The notes: a model not told the origin generated them from the sequence alone. Positions 44,831-56,515 are shown, numbered from the stretch's first letter. The stretch: 64,000 nt of DNA from CAIXZV01 sp963697365 (GCA_963697365.1 CAVONT010000011.1:1-64000); one strand, 5' to 3'. Made by a program: numbers and translations.

Positions 44831-46546
44831 CTACGGGACGACCGTGATCCGGTCCTGGGGTCCGGGGGCAACCGGCGAGTTGGCCCCGAAGTACGCCTCC
44901 AGCGCGTCGATGTCCACGTCTCCACCCAGCGGCTCCGTGCAGCCGGGGAAGACCGTGAATTTGTCGCCACCCGTGGCCAGGAAGTTGTTGATGGTGACCC
45001 GGTAGGAGGTATCAGGATCGATGGGAACCCCCTTGATCCTGATGCCGGCGATGTCGACCTTGCTGCCCTTCGGTGCGCTGCTGCTCCAGGCATACGTGAA
45101 CCCGCGCGACACCTGCAGGATGCGGTTCGCGCCGGGATCCGGATTGTCGAACTGCTGCTCGAGTGCGGCGTCGATCTGGGTGCCGGTGCAGCTCACGACG
45201 GTCAGGACGTTGCTGAACGGCTGGACGGTGAAGAGCTCGCCGTACGTGATCTGGCCCGGTGCCTCACCTGCCGCGGAATTGGTGTAGACGAGACCGCCTC
45301 CTCGGATCCCGCCCGGGTTCATGAAGGCCACCAAGGCCCCACCCATGGCCGGCGCGGAGGTTGCGTCGAGCTGCGCGTCGGCGATGACGTCGCCGGCGGT
45401 CGATTCACCAGCCGCGTTGCCGGTTCCAGTGATGTCGGCCGTGATCGACCCGACGATCCGGTTGGCGAGGGGTGCCGAGAGATCCTTGTACTTCGTGATC
45501 AGCGTCGTCATGTCCGCTGCCTTCTCGACCGTCCGAGTCACGATCCGGTTGTTGACGGTGACGCTGACGGGCTCCTTGGTGGCGCGACTCAGCACGAGGT
45601 CGATGTCTGTGACCAGGCGGCCCTGGTGGGCGGCGCCGGTGACGACCTTGCCGTCAACGACGCAGTTCACGGCCCAGTTCGTGTGGCCGGTGATGACGAC
45701 GTCGATCTCATCGCTCATTCGCTCCACGACGGGCGGCAGGGCGCCGGACAGGTTGCCGCATGAGTTGATCGTGGACTCGTTGAGCGGATTGCTGGTCGAG
45801 CCGCCCTCGTGCAGCAGCACGATGATCGTCTCGACACCCTCCTCCTTGAGCACGGGCACCAGCGCGTTGACGCTGTCCGCCTCGTCGAAGAAGTCCACGT
45901 GGGAGATCCCGGCCGGGGTCACAATCGAAGGGGTCCCCTCGAGCGTCATGCCCACGATGCCGACTTTGACGCCCTTGAACTCCTTGATCGCATAGGGCGG
46001 GAAGATCGTGTCGCCGGTGTCCTTGTACTTGACGTTGGCGGCAAGGAACCCGAAGTCGGCGCCGGCGAACGGATCACCGTCCTGGCAGCCGTCGACCGGG
46101 TGGCAGCCACCGTTCTGCATCCGCAGCAGCTCGTCGACGCCCTCATCGAACTCGTGGTTGCCGACGCCGTTGAAGTCGAGGCCCATCAGGTTGAAGGCCT
46201 CGATGGTCGGCTCATCGTGGAACAGCGCCGACACCAGGGGCGTGGCCCCGATGAGGTCGCCCGCGGACACGAACAGGGTGTTGGGGTTGGTCGCCTCGAG
46301 GGCGCGGATGTGCGTGGCGAGGTATTCCGCACCGCCGGCACTCGTCGACCCGATCCGGCCGCCCGAGCCGCTGGGCGGCTCGAGGTTCCCGTGGAAGTCG
46401 TTGAGGGCCAGGATCTGGACCGACGTGGTCTTCGCCCGGGCCTTGGCCGGGGAGTTGTCGCCGGGCCGGGCGATGGCCGCCGGCGCCGTCGTGGCGAGCA
46501 GCATGCCGACGGCGGCCAGGGCGACGAGACGCGTGCGCTTGTTCAA
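44831..46546 (-). CDS. Secreted 5'-nucleotidase/UDP-sugar hydrolase family protein
   Basis: A secreted metallophosphatase that releases phosphate from nucleotides. A signal peptide (VALAAVGMLLATTAPAAIA) precedes the metal-site motifs LALNDFHGNLEP, FVSAGDLIGATP, GVGNHEFDEGVDEL, LLHEGGS and VITGHTNWAVN. The C-terminal 5_nucleotid_C domain has AFMNPGGIRGGGLVYTN, ITYGELFTVQPFSN and FLATGGDKFTVFPG. The start is TTG 46546 (TTG-AAC-AAG) after a strong GGAGGAG site, since no in-frame ATG fits. Length is about 571 residues and the frame is intact. It neighbours a second, larger nucleotidase, so both may serve extracellular nucleotide or phosphate scavenging. Confidence 0.9.
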   Translation of the reverse strand: MNKRTRLVALAAVGMLLATTAPAAIARPGDNSPAKARAKTTSVQILALNDFHGNLEPPSGSGGRIGSTSAGGAEYLATHIRALEATNPNTLFVSAGDLIGATPLVSALFHDEPTIEAFNLMGLDFNGVGNHEFDEGVDELLRMQNGGCHPVDGCQDGDPFAGADFGFLAANVKYKDTGDTIFPPYAIKEFKGVKVGIVGMTLEGTPSIVTPAGISHVDFFDEADSVNALVPVLKEEGVETIIVLLHEGGSTSNPLNESTINSCGNLSGALPPVVERMSDEIDVVITGHTNWAVNCVVDGKVVTGAAHQGRLVTDIDLVLSRATKEPVSVTVNNRIVTRTVEKAADMTTLITKYKDLSAPLANRIVGSITADITGTGNAAGESTAGDVIADAQLDATSAPAMGGALVAFMNPGGIRGGGLVYTNSAAGEAPGQITYGELFTVQPFSNVLTVVSCTGTQIDAALEQQFDNPDPGANRILQVSRGFTYAWSSSAPKGSKVDIAGIRIKGVPIDPDTSYRVTINNFLATGGDKFTVFPGCTEPLGGDVDIDALEAYFGANSPVAPGPQDRITVVP

Positions 46547-46693
46547 TGGACTCCTCCAAGTACCAGGACGCTGTGCCCCTGACCGTACCAAACCACCCTG
46601 CGCATGGCGAGCGTGTTGTTGCCATACCCCCGACGTGCCGCGGGAGGCCCTGTTCGGCAGCTTCGAAGCCGGTGCGCCGGCGCACCACGTGCA

Positions 46694-46720
46694 GAGCCCG
46701 CCGGCGGGGCCGGCGGGCTC
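46694..46720 (-). terminator. Hairpin after the double-domain nucleotidase gene
   Basis: An 11-bp stem GAGCCCGCCGG/CCGGCGGGCTC with a five-base loop lies 47 bases beyond the stop at 46767. No T-run is evident. Confidence 0.5.
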
Positions 46721-46766
46721 GTGCGGTGCATGTCGATGAGCGCCGGGCAGAACCCGGCCGCTGCGT

Positions 46767-49700
46767 CTAGAGGTGCTTGATCACGTACCTGGCATCGGTG
46801 ACGAGGAGTGTCGCCGCGTCCGCTGTGATGGACTTTCCGGACTGGGCCTTGACCAGGGAGATGAACGCGTTGAGCTGGTTGGTCGCGGCCTTCTTCTTGC
46901 CCGCGTCGATGCTGGCCTTGGCGGCGGCCAGCTGGTTGAGCAGGCTGTCGCGGACGCTCATGCTCTCGATGGCGCCCTCGTCGTAGAGGCGCATCACCGT
47001 AGCCTGCAGGCTGTCGATCGTCGCTTCCACGGTGAAGGTGACCTGCTCGGCGTCGCTGTTGCCGTACACATCGGTTGCGTTCACGGCGAAGGTGTGGCTG
47101 CCGAGCGGGAGGTGGAGCAGATCGATCTCCGTCGCGGTCGTGGCCATGCCGTCGAGCTGTGCCACGACCGACACCAGCGCTGATGCATCGTCCACCGTGT
47201 AGGTGACCGGCACCTTGCTGGCATGGCCGTACGCCTTGGCCTCGGGCGACGTGATCGTGACGATGGGATCGTCCGCGTCCGAGAAGACGAGGCGGCCCTC
47301 GATCTTCGGGGAGACGGTGCCCATGGCCGTGATGTAGTCGATGACCGCGTCACGGACGTAGTACTGGGTGTCGTTGACGATCTGGTCCAGCGGCCAGAGG
47401 CTCTTGCCGCCGTCGTTGAAGTTGCAGGACCCCGCCGCGAGGTAGTTGACCGTCGAGACGAGGTAGGTCGTTGCCTCGTCGGTGAAGTCCACCAGGCGGC
47501 CGTTGATCTCGAGTCCTACGACGTTGTCGCCGTCCGGCAGGGTGGGATTGGTGTCCCGGTAGAAGATCCGCCCGACCGAGTTGGTGTCGAGCATGCAGGT
47601 GGTGTAGTACGAGTACCCGCCGTAGCCGGGCACGTACTTGTAGTAGTAGTAGTTGCGGTAGCCGCGCTCGAGGACGGTCTTGAGCTGCGGACCCGTTCAT
47701 GCGCATCGTCACGAGCGAGTTCTCGTACGGCATGAGCGTGAACATGTCCGCGACCTTCAGGGTCACCGGGCTCGCTTCGGTCGCGCTGTCCGCCACCTTG
47801 CGGTTGGTCATGGCCCCGGAGATGTGGATGTCCGGCGTGATGCCGTTCTTGTTGAGCTCGAAGACTGCTGGCATCGGCCTGCAGATTGGCCGCGTTGGTC
47901 TCCTGGGTGAAGGCCTTGAGGGCGTCGATCGGCACGGTCGTCTTGCCGATCATCCTTGTCGTTGTAGACCTTCAGCGTGTTCGCATACGGCTCGACGATC
48001 GCCTTGGTGGCGGCATCCTCGACGGTGCCCATGGTCACGGTGAGGTACTGGCCCGCCGCGGCTCACGACCTCGTAGCCGCCGCCCGCCTTCGCGCGCAGG
48101 CCGAGCACGACCTCGCCCAGCGTGTTGTTGTAGCGGTAGGCCTGGTTGATGATCACCGGCAGCCCCGACGGCCCGGCGACGTAGGTCGGCAGGTACTTGT
48201 AGGGCGCCTCCGGCAGTGCCGGGTTCGTGTGGCTGTGGGAGCCCGACGATGGCGTCGACGCCCGCGACCTGGGCGGCGAAGTTGGTGTCGACGTTCTCGT
48301 CGACCTCGACGCTCTTCGGGTTCGTCGTGAACCCGATGTGGGTCAGCGCGATCGACGACGTCGTTGGCCGCCTTGAGGCCTGGCGCCGTGCTCTGACCCG
48401 TCGTGATCGGGTTCGATGAACGTCAGTCCGACGATGTTGCTGGGCAGCTCGTAGTTCGGAACGCGGTGGTTCGTGATGCCCGAGGATCGCGACCTTGACC
48501 CCGTCGAGGTCCTTCTCGACGTAGGGCTTGACTCCGACGGCGCCGAGGCCGTACTCACCGGTGTCGGCGACGTTGGCCCCGAGGACCGGGAACGTCGCAT
48601 CGCCGAGCACGGCCTTGAAGATGTCGCTGCCGAAGTTGAACTCGTGGTTGCCCAGCGTCATCGCGTCGTAGCCGATCGCGTTGAACGCCTTTACCAGCGG
48701 CTGCTCCTGCAGGTCGCTCGGGAGTTCGGTGCCGTCCGCGGCATAGCCCGAGGGGCGCGGACTTGAAGTAGTACGACATCGCGTCGCCCTGGATGTTGTC
48801 GCCGCCGCTGAGCAGGATCGTCCGCGTCGGGTTGTGCAGCCGCTCCTGCTTGATCAGGGTGACCAGCTGCGGGTAGCCCGACGAAGGAGCCCTTGACCAG
48901 GTTCCCGTGCGAGTCGTTGTGGTGCAGGATCGTCAGCGGGACGATGCTGCCGCCGTCGTCGTTGCCGTCGCGGACGATGCGGCCGTCGAGCGTGCCGTCG
49001 CCGTTCGGGCCCATGTACGCCGCCTCGGGTGTGCCGTGGTTGGCGGCGACGTAGGCATCGACGGCGTTGAGCATGTCGCCCCAGTACGTGATGTTGGTCA
49101 TGTACTTGAAGCCGCCATAGCCGTCGCCGCCGGCCGGGGCCAGGAACTCGTTCGTCCCGACGCTGTATGTCTTGTTCAGGTCGAGCGGATCACAGGCACT
49201 CGTGACCTTGTTGACGACGCAGTAGTCGAAGGCACCCCAGGCATAGGTGTACGGCGAGGTCGCGGTACCAGGCGCGTTGACCTTGTCCTTGTAGGCGAAG
49301 AACTTGTACTTGAGGCCCGACGGCTGGATGACGCCGTTCGAGACCTTGGGCCCGTAGTTGAGAACCTCCAGGATCTGGGCCCCCGTCATCTTCCCGACCA
49401 CCGTGGCATTGCCGAACGGCAGGATCGTGAACATGTTCCCGTAGGTCAGCAGGCCTGGAGCATGCGTGCCGCTGGTGCAGCCGGTACTGATCCACTTCGC
49501 GTTGGCGGTGTCCCAGCACCAGTCGGTGCGGATCCCACCGGCGTTGTTGAAGAAGAGGTCGATGTCGTTCGCCGACACGCCATCGGTGTTGAGGTAGTTG
49601 TAGATGGCGTCGTCGATGAACGTCGCCATCATGTTGTCGGTCAGGCCACCGTTCCGGGGCAGGTCGACGGCGCTGTATCCGATTGGCGTGTTCACGAGCG

Positions 49701-50733
49701 CGAGGTAGTCGGGATTGGTGGCATAGCTCGTGACAAGGGCGTCGATATCCGGATCCTTCGCCCCGGTCGTGAAGCCCGTCGTCCGCGACCAGACCGTCGA
49801 CACGGCGCCGGTCGTGGCGAGCGTGACGTCGGCGCGCCCGACCGTTCGGCCGTTGTAGTAGGCGTGCGCGATCGTGGTGGCGCCGACCACGGTTGCTGGC
49901 GGCGTCATGTTGGTGTGGCTGTGGCCGCCGAGGATCAGGTTGGCGGGCTTGCCGGCCGCGTTGAGCTTGGTGGCAAGCGTCTGGTCGCCGTAGACCGGGA
50001 TGCCGTAGCCGTAGCCGCCGTCGGCGAACCCGAGGTGGCTCAGCACGACGATCACGTCCGCACCGTCGGCCTTCATCCCGTCGTAGTAGTGGAGGATCGA
50101 CTCGGCCGGGTCCTTGAAGCACAGGCCGGCCGTGGCTGTCGCGACCGTGATGGTGGGCGTCTCGGTCGTGGTGACGCCGATGAACGCGACCTTCACGGCG
50201 TTTGGAGCCGCTCCAATCGTCTTGACGACGTACGGGGCGTCGGCGAAGTCGGGCGTCTGCCAGCCGGCCGTCGAGCATGTCCCTGTGTCGTTCTTGACGA
50301 TGTTCGCCGTGACGTACGGGTAGACGGCCTCGTCCGTCCGCTTCTTGAGGTTGACCTGTCCCCAGTCGAACTCGTGGTTGCCGAAGGTGGCCGCCACGTA
50401 CCCCATGTGGTTGTACACGTCGATCGTGGGAATGCCCTTGCCGGTGGGCGTGCCGTCGCCCAGGTTCGACAGGAGGCTGCCCTGCATCTCGTCGCCGACG
50501 TCCACGAGCAGCACGTTGTCCGTGCCGACCGCCGTCCGGACGTCGTTCACCACTTGGGCGACGCGTGCCGAGCCGGGGTTCGACCCGGATGGCTCCAACT
50601 GGCCGTGGAAGTCGTTCGTGTGCAGGATCGTGAACGACACGGGCGCGGCCGGCGCCGCGGCCGCGGGGGCCGCGACAGCTCCCGTCAGCAGGGCGACCGC
50701 GACCACGGGCATCAGGAATCGGGAACGCCTCAA
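46767..50733 (-). CDS. Double-domain secreted 5'-nucleotidase, frameshifted in its second half
   Basis: A very long secreted protein (about 1,318 residues) with two tandem metallophosphatase plus 5'-nucleotidase units. Unit 1: signal peptide, ILHTNDFHGQLEPSGSNPG, ATFGNHEFDWGQVNL, LILGGHSHTNMTPP, FFNNAGGIRTDWCW and FLAPAGGDGYGGFKYM. Unit 2: ILHHNDSHGNLVKGSF, MTLGNHEFNFGSDIF, then ITPDIHISGAMTNRKVADS and KYVPGYGGYSYYTT, and a C-terminal helical part with VRDSLLNQLAAAKASIDAG. Between 47690 and 48890 there are about ten frame breaks, each repaired by removing one base, for example VGYPQ, VGSHSHTNP, LGITNHR and NDKMIGK. TTG 50733 is chosen because GGAGG precedes it. Decay is possible, but consensus error is more likely. 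Confidence 0.82.
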
Positions 50734-50962
50734 CGTGGGCAACCTCCGAGGCGAGGGGCACGCAGGACGCCGCCGGCCGATCCCTCGGCAGCCGGGCTTT
50801 GTGGGGACCCTAGTCGCTCATCGGCCACGGACGGATACGGCCATTTGGCGGTTCGGTTCGGTCCGGACGGGCCGGGTGATGTGGGGAGTGGTGCCAGAGC
50901 GCACCATCGAGCACCCGCGGGCGCCGGTTGGTCCGGCTGCCCGCAGGTGCAGCGAGGTCGGA

Positions 50963-53900
50963 TCAGCGCATGGGACGACGGCGGGGGGCCGGGCCAGCAG
51001 CGCGATCGCACCGATGAGCGACAGCACGACCAGGAGCAACGGTCCCTGTGCCGGGGCGAGGGCCTGGCCGACCGACGGGCTGTCCGTCGGGCGGCACCGA
51101 CACGCTCGGCACGGGCCGTACACCACGCCACGTCACGGTGCTGTCCACGGCCGTCGATCCATCGTTGGGATTGCCGGACGCGTCGAGCACGCCGCCCGCC
51201 GCGATTGCGATGGTGACGGTGCCCTTCTTCGTCATCCCGGTGACGGCCACGGTGTAGACCGATGGCCCGCCGGTGATGGTCACCGTGTCATCCGCCGATC
51301 CCGTGGCGATCGTCACGCCGGTCGGCAGGGCCGTGCCGCCGAGGATGACGTCCTCCGGCCCGAACCCTGTCACGGGCTCGCTGAACGTGACCTTGAACTT
51401 CACCGACGCGCCGTAGGCGGGATCCTGCTGGCCCGCCGCCTGCTCGATGGTGACGGTGGGCTTGGTCGTGTCAGGCGGCGGAGGCGCGTTCCACTGCACG
51501 GCGCTGTCGGTGCTGGTCGAGGCCCCGTTGGGGTTGCCGGCGCCGTCGGTGGCCTTGCCGGCCCCGATGGAGGCCGTCACGGTGCCGGACTGGGTCATGC
51601 CGGACACGGACACCGTGTAGGTCGAAGGGCCGCCGGACACGGCGGCCGCGGTGGCCCCGGCGGTGCCGCCGAGCGTCACGTCGCCGGTGGCGAAGCCGAG
51701 CACGGGCTCGCTGAAGGTGACGGTGAACAGGACCGGGCTCGTGCTGGTCGGATCGGCCTGGGCCGCCGCCTGGTCGATGGTGACCGTGGGCGGCGTGTTG
51801 TCCGGCTGGGCCGGCGCGTTCCACTGCACGGAGCCGTCGGTGGAGGTGGAGGCTGCGTTGGGATTGAGCGAGGTATCGGTGGCCACGCCTGCCGAGATGC
51901 TCGCGGTCACCGTCCCGGTCTGCTGCATGCCGGTGACGGTCACGGTGTACGTGGCGCCGCTCCCGCTGACGACGGCGCTCGTGGCGCCCGCCGTGCCGCC
52001 CAGGGTCACGTCGCCGGTGGCGAACCCGAGCACGGGCTCGGAGAACACCACGTCGAACACGACGGCCGAAGCGGAGGTCGGGTCGGCCTGGGCCGCACCC
52101 TGGTCGATGGTGACGGTGGGCGGCGTGATGTCCGGCTGGGCCGGCGCGTTCCACTGCACGGAAGCATCCGTGGAAGTGGAGGCGGTGCTCGGGTTCGTGG
52201 CCGCGTCCTGGGCTGCGCCCGCGACCACGGCAAGCGTGACCGAGCCCGTCTGTGACATGCCCGTGAGGGTCACGGTGTAGGCGGCCGGGCCGCCCTGCAC
52301 GTCCGCGGAAAGCGAGCCGGCCGAACTCGTGACGGCAAGGTCGCCCGCGTTGAACCCGGTGACCGGCTCGGAGAACACCACGTCGAACAGGATCGACGAG
52401 CCCGAGGTCGGGTCGGCCTGGGCAGCTGCCTGGTTGACGGTCACGGTGGGAGCGGTCGTGTCCGGTGGAGGGGGAGCGTCCCACGTGACCTCGTTGTCGG
52501 TGCTCGTCGAGGCAGCGTTGGGGTTGGCCGCCGCGTCGAGGGCAGAGCCCGGGGTGACGGCCGCCACGACCGTCCCGGTCGTCGGTCATGCCCGTCACGC
52601 GTCACGGTGTACGTCGTCGGGCCGCCGGACACGGCCGCGGCGAGCGAGCCGCCCGCGGTGGAGCCGGCGAAGGCGATGTCGGCGGCGGTGAAGCCGGTGA
52701 CCGGCTCGGAGAACGTGACGGTGAACAGGATCGGGCTGGTGGCGGTCGGATCGGCCTGGGCCGCCGCCTGGTCGATGGTGACGGTGGGTGGCGTGTTGTC
52801 GAACGTGACCGATGCGTCGGAGGACGTCGAGGCGTTGTTCGTGTTGGCAGCCGCGTCCTGGGCGACGCCAGCCGGCACGGACGCCATGACCGTGCCGGAA
52901 CCGGTCATGCCGGTGACCGTGACGGTGTACGCCGACGGCCCTCCGGAGACCGCAGCCGCGAGCGTGCCGCCCGCGGTGGACCCCGTGAAGTCGATGTCGG
53001 AGCCCGTGAACCCGGACACCGGCTCGCTGAAGACCACGTCGAACGTGATGGGCCCGGTGCCGGTCGGGTCGGCCTGACCGGCCGCCTGGTCGATGGTGAC
53101 GTCGGGCTTGGCGGAATCCACCACCTGCACCCAGCTGACCGCCACCGAGTTGGACGCAGCGTTGCCGTTGCCCACGGCATCCTGGGCCTTCGCCGCGAGC
53201 GCCTGGACGGTGACCGTCCCCGACGTGGTCATGCCTGAGACGAGGACGTCGAAGACCTCGGGCCCGCCGGACACGCTGGCCACCAGCGTGCCGCCCGCGG
53301 TCGAGCCGGTGAAGTCGATGTCGGATCCATCGAACCCGGTCACGGGCTCCGAGAAGGTCGCCGTCAGGGCGATCGGCGAGGTGGAGGTCGGACTGCTCTG
53401 CCCGGAGGCGAGTGCGAAGGCGAGCGTCGGGGGATCCTGGTCGACCGTCACGGTTGCCGTGCCGGACTCGGTGTTCCCGTTGAGCGCGGTGTCCACGTAG
53501 GCGTCGGCCTTGACCTTGGCCACGACATCGCCCGAGGACGACACCGGGACCGACGACGTCGAACTTGCTCGGGCTGCCGACGCCCTGCCAGGTGACCGTC
53601 GGCGAGCCCGTGGTCGCGGTGCCGGCCGATGAGGTCGATGTCGGCGCCGGTGAAGCTGGCCGGCGCCGAGCTGAACGTCTCGCCCGCGTCCACCTCGAAG
53701 GTGACGGTTGTGTCGCCGGTCGGGTTGGCCTGGCCGGCCTTGACGGCGATCGAGGGGGCGGGGCCGGTCTGGTCCCACTCGATGGTTGCCGGCGCCGTCG
53801 AGGCCTCGGTCGTGTCGTTCGGCGGGTCGGCCGCAGTCGCAGCAGCGGCGGGGATCGACAGCTTGATGTCGCCGTCGTCGGTGCCTTCGGCCGTCACCGT

Positions 53901-55393
53901 GTAGACGGAGGCCGTCAGCGGCAGGATCGTGGCGGTCACCGTGCCGGCGTTGCTCGCCGAGAAGTCGAGATCGACGGTCTCGTCGTCGAAGCCGGTGACG
54001 TCCTCGGAGAAGGTCACGGTGAACGCGGCGGGCTTGTTCGGCCCGGCGGTCTCGCCGACCGGCAGCGCCGAGTCGACCGCCACCTCGGGCTTGGTGTCCT
54101 TCACGTTGAAGGTGACCGAGATCTTGTCGGCCTTCGCGTTCGGGATCTCGTGGACGGGGGTGGGATCCCAGGACGTCGGCATGCCGTTGTTGCCGAGGTC
54201 GCTGAAGGCGATGTTGAGGTTGCAGGTGGCATCGTCGGCCGGCGCCTTGTAGGTGAGCTGCGAGAGTGCGTAGCGGACGTCGTCGATGCTGCCGGCGGTG
54301 GCGGCGAACACGGTGGTGAGGCCGCTCGTCTGGGCGGACAGGTCGATGGTCGGCGGCGGTGCCCAGGGTCGCGAGGATCGCGTCGGCGGCGTCCTGCTCG
54401 CAGGTTCAGGCCCGTCGAGTCGGTGAGGATGTCGTTGACCGACGTGAACGATGCCGCCGCCGAAGTTGGTGAAGCCGGACGTGCTGCGCAGGTCGAACTG
54501 GCCGCAGCTGTTCTCGGCGAGCCACATGACGAGGAGCATGGCGTCGTGGGGCTCCGGCAGGAGCGGGGCCGGTGCCGTGTCGAAGGCCCCGTCGCAGCGG
54601 TTGTTCGGGTCTCGCAGGCACAGCTCAGGGTCGATCACCGAGAACAGCGCCGGGTCGGGCAGCGTGCTCGCCGGGTAGCAGGTTCTCCGCGCCCGCGGAC
54701 GCGTCCAGCGCGCCGGCGGGACCGGCGAGGGTCGGGGCCGCCGTTGGGCCCCTCGACGCGCAGGATGATCTGCGTCGTTCGCGTTCGTCGAGCTCACGGA
54801 CCCGTCGTTGACGAGGATGTCGATCGTTCGGCGTGCCGGACCCGGGGGGCGTGACCTCGTCGTACGTGCCGTCCTCGTAGTCGGTGGCCGGGATGTACTG
54901 GAGGTCGGCCAGGGCGTTGTTGAGCTGGTCGAGCGTGCCGTTCATGTTGATGGTAGAACGGGCCGCCCGCTGGCGGGTCGTGGGTTCTCGCGCAATCGCC
55001 CCTGACGCCGTCTGCCAGACGCCGGGGCTCACCTCGGTGGTGCCGGCCAGGACGAGGGTGCCGCCAGTCGACGTCATTGAGGCTGATCTGGACGCGCCCG
55101 CAGATTGCTGATCGAGTAGCCGTTGCCGGCAGTCGGGTCGCAGCGTGGCCGAGATCGACGCGTCCATCGAGATCACGCGGTTCTCGCCCGAGATCGCGTC
55201 GGAGCCCGCTGAAGTCGACGGTCTGGTTGACGCCCGTGTAGACGATGCGGGGCGCGGTGATCGTGGACGTGCCGGCCGCCACCGGTGAGGCTGCGAGCGA
55301 CGCCACCAGCGCAGCGGCGGTCATGCCTGCCAGGATGCGCCGACCAAGGACCCGATGCCCACGGCCGACCGACGGCCTCACCTGCAACGCCAA
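50963..55393 (-). CDS. Large surface protein with tandem Ig-like repeats, frameshifted
   Basis: A protein of about 1,475 residues with a signal peptide (ILAGMTAAALVASLAASPVAAG), an N-terminal domain of about 350 residues (LFSVIDPELCLRDPNNRCDG, GMPTSWDPTPVHEIPNAKAD), then about nine Ig-like repeats of 95-110 residues. Each repeat reads like TVTIDQAAAQADPTSTSPVL, FSEPVTGF, an Ala/Thr/Gly strand and YTVTVTGMTGSGTV. The repeats are very similar to each other at the DNA level. The C-terminus has a membrane helix (LLLVVLSLIGAIALL) and a basic tail (PRRRPMR), a membrane anchor. TTG 55393 follows GGAGGG. Many single-base frame breaks lie at 53.5-55.2 kb, with others near 52580, 51080 and 50990. It is probably an adhesin or envelope scaffold. 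Confidence 0.78.
50980..54100 (-). repeat. About nine tandem Ig-like domain repeats of roughly 330 bp
   Basis: Repeat units recur at about 320-340 bp, with the shared block encoding TIDQAAAQADPT near 51425, 51765, 52085, 52420, 52755, 53075, 53390, 53720 and 54070. The central five are nearly identical at this block. The outer ones (GQSSPTSTSPIAL, GETAGPNKPAAF) have diverged. Confidence 0.8.
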
Positions 55394-55536
55394 GACACGA
55401 CCCTCCTGACGGCGTCGCCATCCGGAGGGACGCCGATCGCAGGAGTCTGGCGGGGGGCCGTGGGATGGTCAACGCGACATTCGACGCGTCCGCTGGCCGC
55501 GCGGCTGCTTGCGCGAGCCTCCGGGCGCGCGGTCTG

Positions 55537-56316
55537 TCAGTCGCCCTTGAACGCCGGGCGCCGCTTCTCGACGAAGGCGCGCAGGCCCTCCTGGTAGTCC
55601 TCGGAGTCGTAGACCCCACGGCGCAGGGACTGGATCCGCTCGTGCGCCTCCGGCGTCATCGGGTGCGCGTTCGCAAGGACCCGGAGCTCCTCCTTCATGA
55701 CCTGGTGGACCATCGGCGAGCCCGACGCGATGTCGGCCGCGAGATCGGCTGTCGTCTGCTCCAGCGCCTCGATCGGGACGACGCTGTTGACCACGCCGTA
55801 CGCGGCCATCCGTCCGGCCGGGATCGGCCGCGCCGTGAACAGCATCTCCTTGACGAAGTGCAGGTCCGCGACCTTGAGCAGGTTCAGCGTGCCCGACAGG
55901 TTGTACGGGACCCCGAGGCGGGCCGGCGTGATTGCGAAGGTCGCCTCGGACGCGGCGACGATCAGGTCGCAGGACAGGACCACCTCGCAGGCGCCGCCCC
56001 ACACCGATCCGCCGACCATGGCGATCACCGGCGTCGGGTGTGCCTCGATCTGGCGGATGATCCGGCGCAGGGGATCGTTGTAGGTGAGCGGGTCGCGGCC
56101 GTTACGGGGCAGCTCGTGGACGTCGTGGCCGGCCGAGAAGATGTGGGCATCGGGGGCGGCACGCAGGACGACCACGCGGATGTCGGGCGGTTGCAGGGGT
56201 GCGAGCGCGGCACCGACCTTGCCGAGCAGTGAAGCGCTGAGGGCGTTGACCGGCGGGTTGGCGAACGTGATCCAGGCGATCGAGTCACGGATCTCGACAT
56301 GGACCTTGGCAGGCAT
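55537..56316 (-). CDS. scpB: Methylmalonyl-CoA decarboxylase (ScpB/YgfG-like crotonase)
   Basis: A 259-residue crotonase-fold protein. Beyond the general signature it matches the E. coli methylmalonyl-CoA decarboxylase closely: FSAGHDVHELPRNGRDPL, YNDPLRRIIRQIEAHPTPVI, MVGGSVWGGACEVVLSCDLI, TFAITPARLGVPYNLSGT, HFVKEMLFTARPI, MKEELRVLANAHPMT and the C-terminal GVYDSEDYQEGLRAFVEKR. This enzyme turns methylmalonyl-CoA into propionyl-CoA. ATG 56316 follows GGAG at 11 bases. No methylmalonyl-CoA mutase or CoA-transferase gene is nearby, so pathway membership is inferred. A plain enoyl-CoA hydratase is the alternative. Confidence 0.82.
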   Translation of the reverse strand: MPAKVHVEIRDSIAWITFANPPVNALSASLLGKVGAALAPLQPPDIRVVVLRAAPDAHIFSAGHDVHELPRNGRDPLTYNDPLRRIIRQIEAHPTPVIAMVGGSVWGGACEVVLSCDLIVAASEATFAITPARLGVPYNLSGTLNLLKVADLHFVKEMLFTARPIPAGRMAAYGVVNSVVPIEALEQTTADLAADIASGSPMVHQVMKEELRVLANAHPMTPEAHERIQSLRRGVYDSEDYQEGLRAFVEKRRPAFKGD

Positions 56317-56515
56317 AGGCTGTTCGTCTCCGGCCCGGCGCGGCGGTGTGGGCGACGGGCGTCCTCCCAGTCTGGCGGGTGCCGCCAGCAACGCGCCGGA
56401 GCCGATCCGCGTGCTCCGTCGTGACCGCGATCCCGACTTCGGGAGCCGCGCGGCCTGCCACGAGCGTGACGGCGCCGTAAGCGCGGCGATAAGCGCTCGA
56501 CCGCACCCTGTCCCC

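Noticed and set aside
46767..50733. Programmed frameshifting or pseudogene in the double nucleotidase
   Set aside because: About ten breaks in 1.2 kb, each a single extra base and without a common slippery site, fit sequencing error better; conserved motifs continue in order after each break.
50980..54100. Regular repeats that could suggest a CRISPR array
   Set aside because: The period is about 330 bp, the repeats are in a coding frame and encode Ig-like domains, and there are no short repeat-spacer units.
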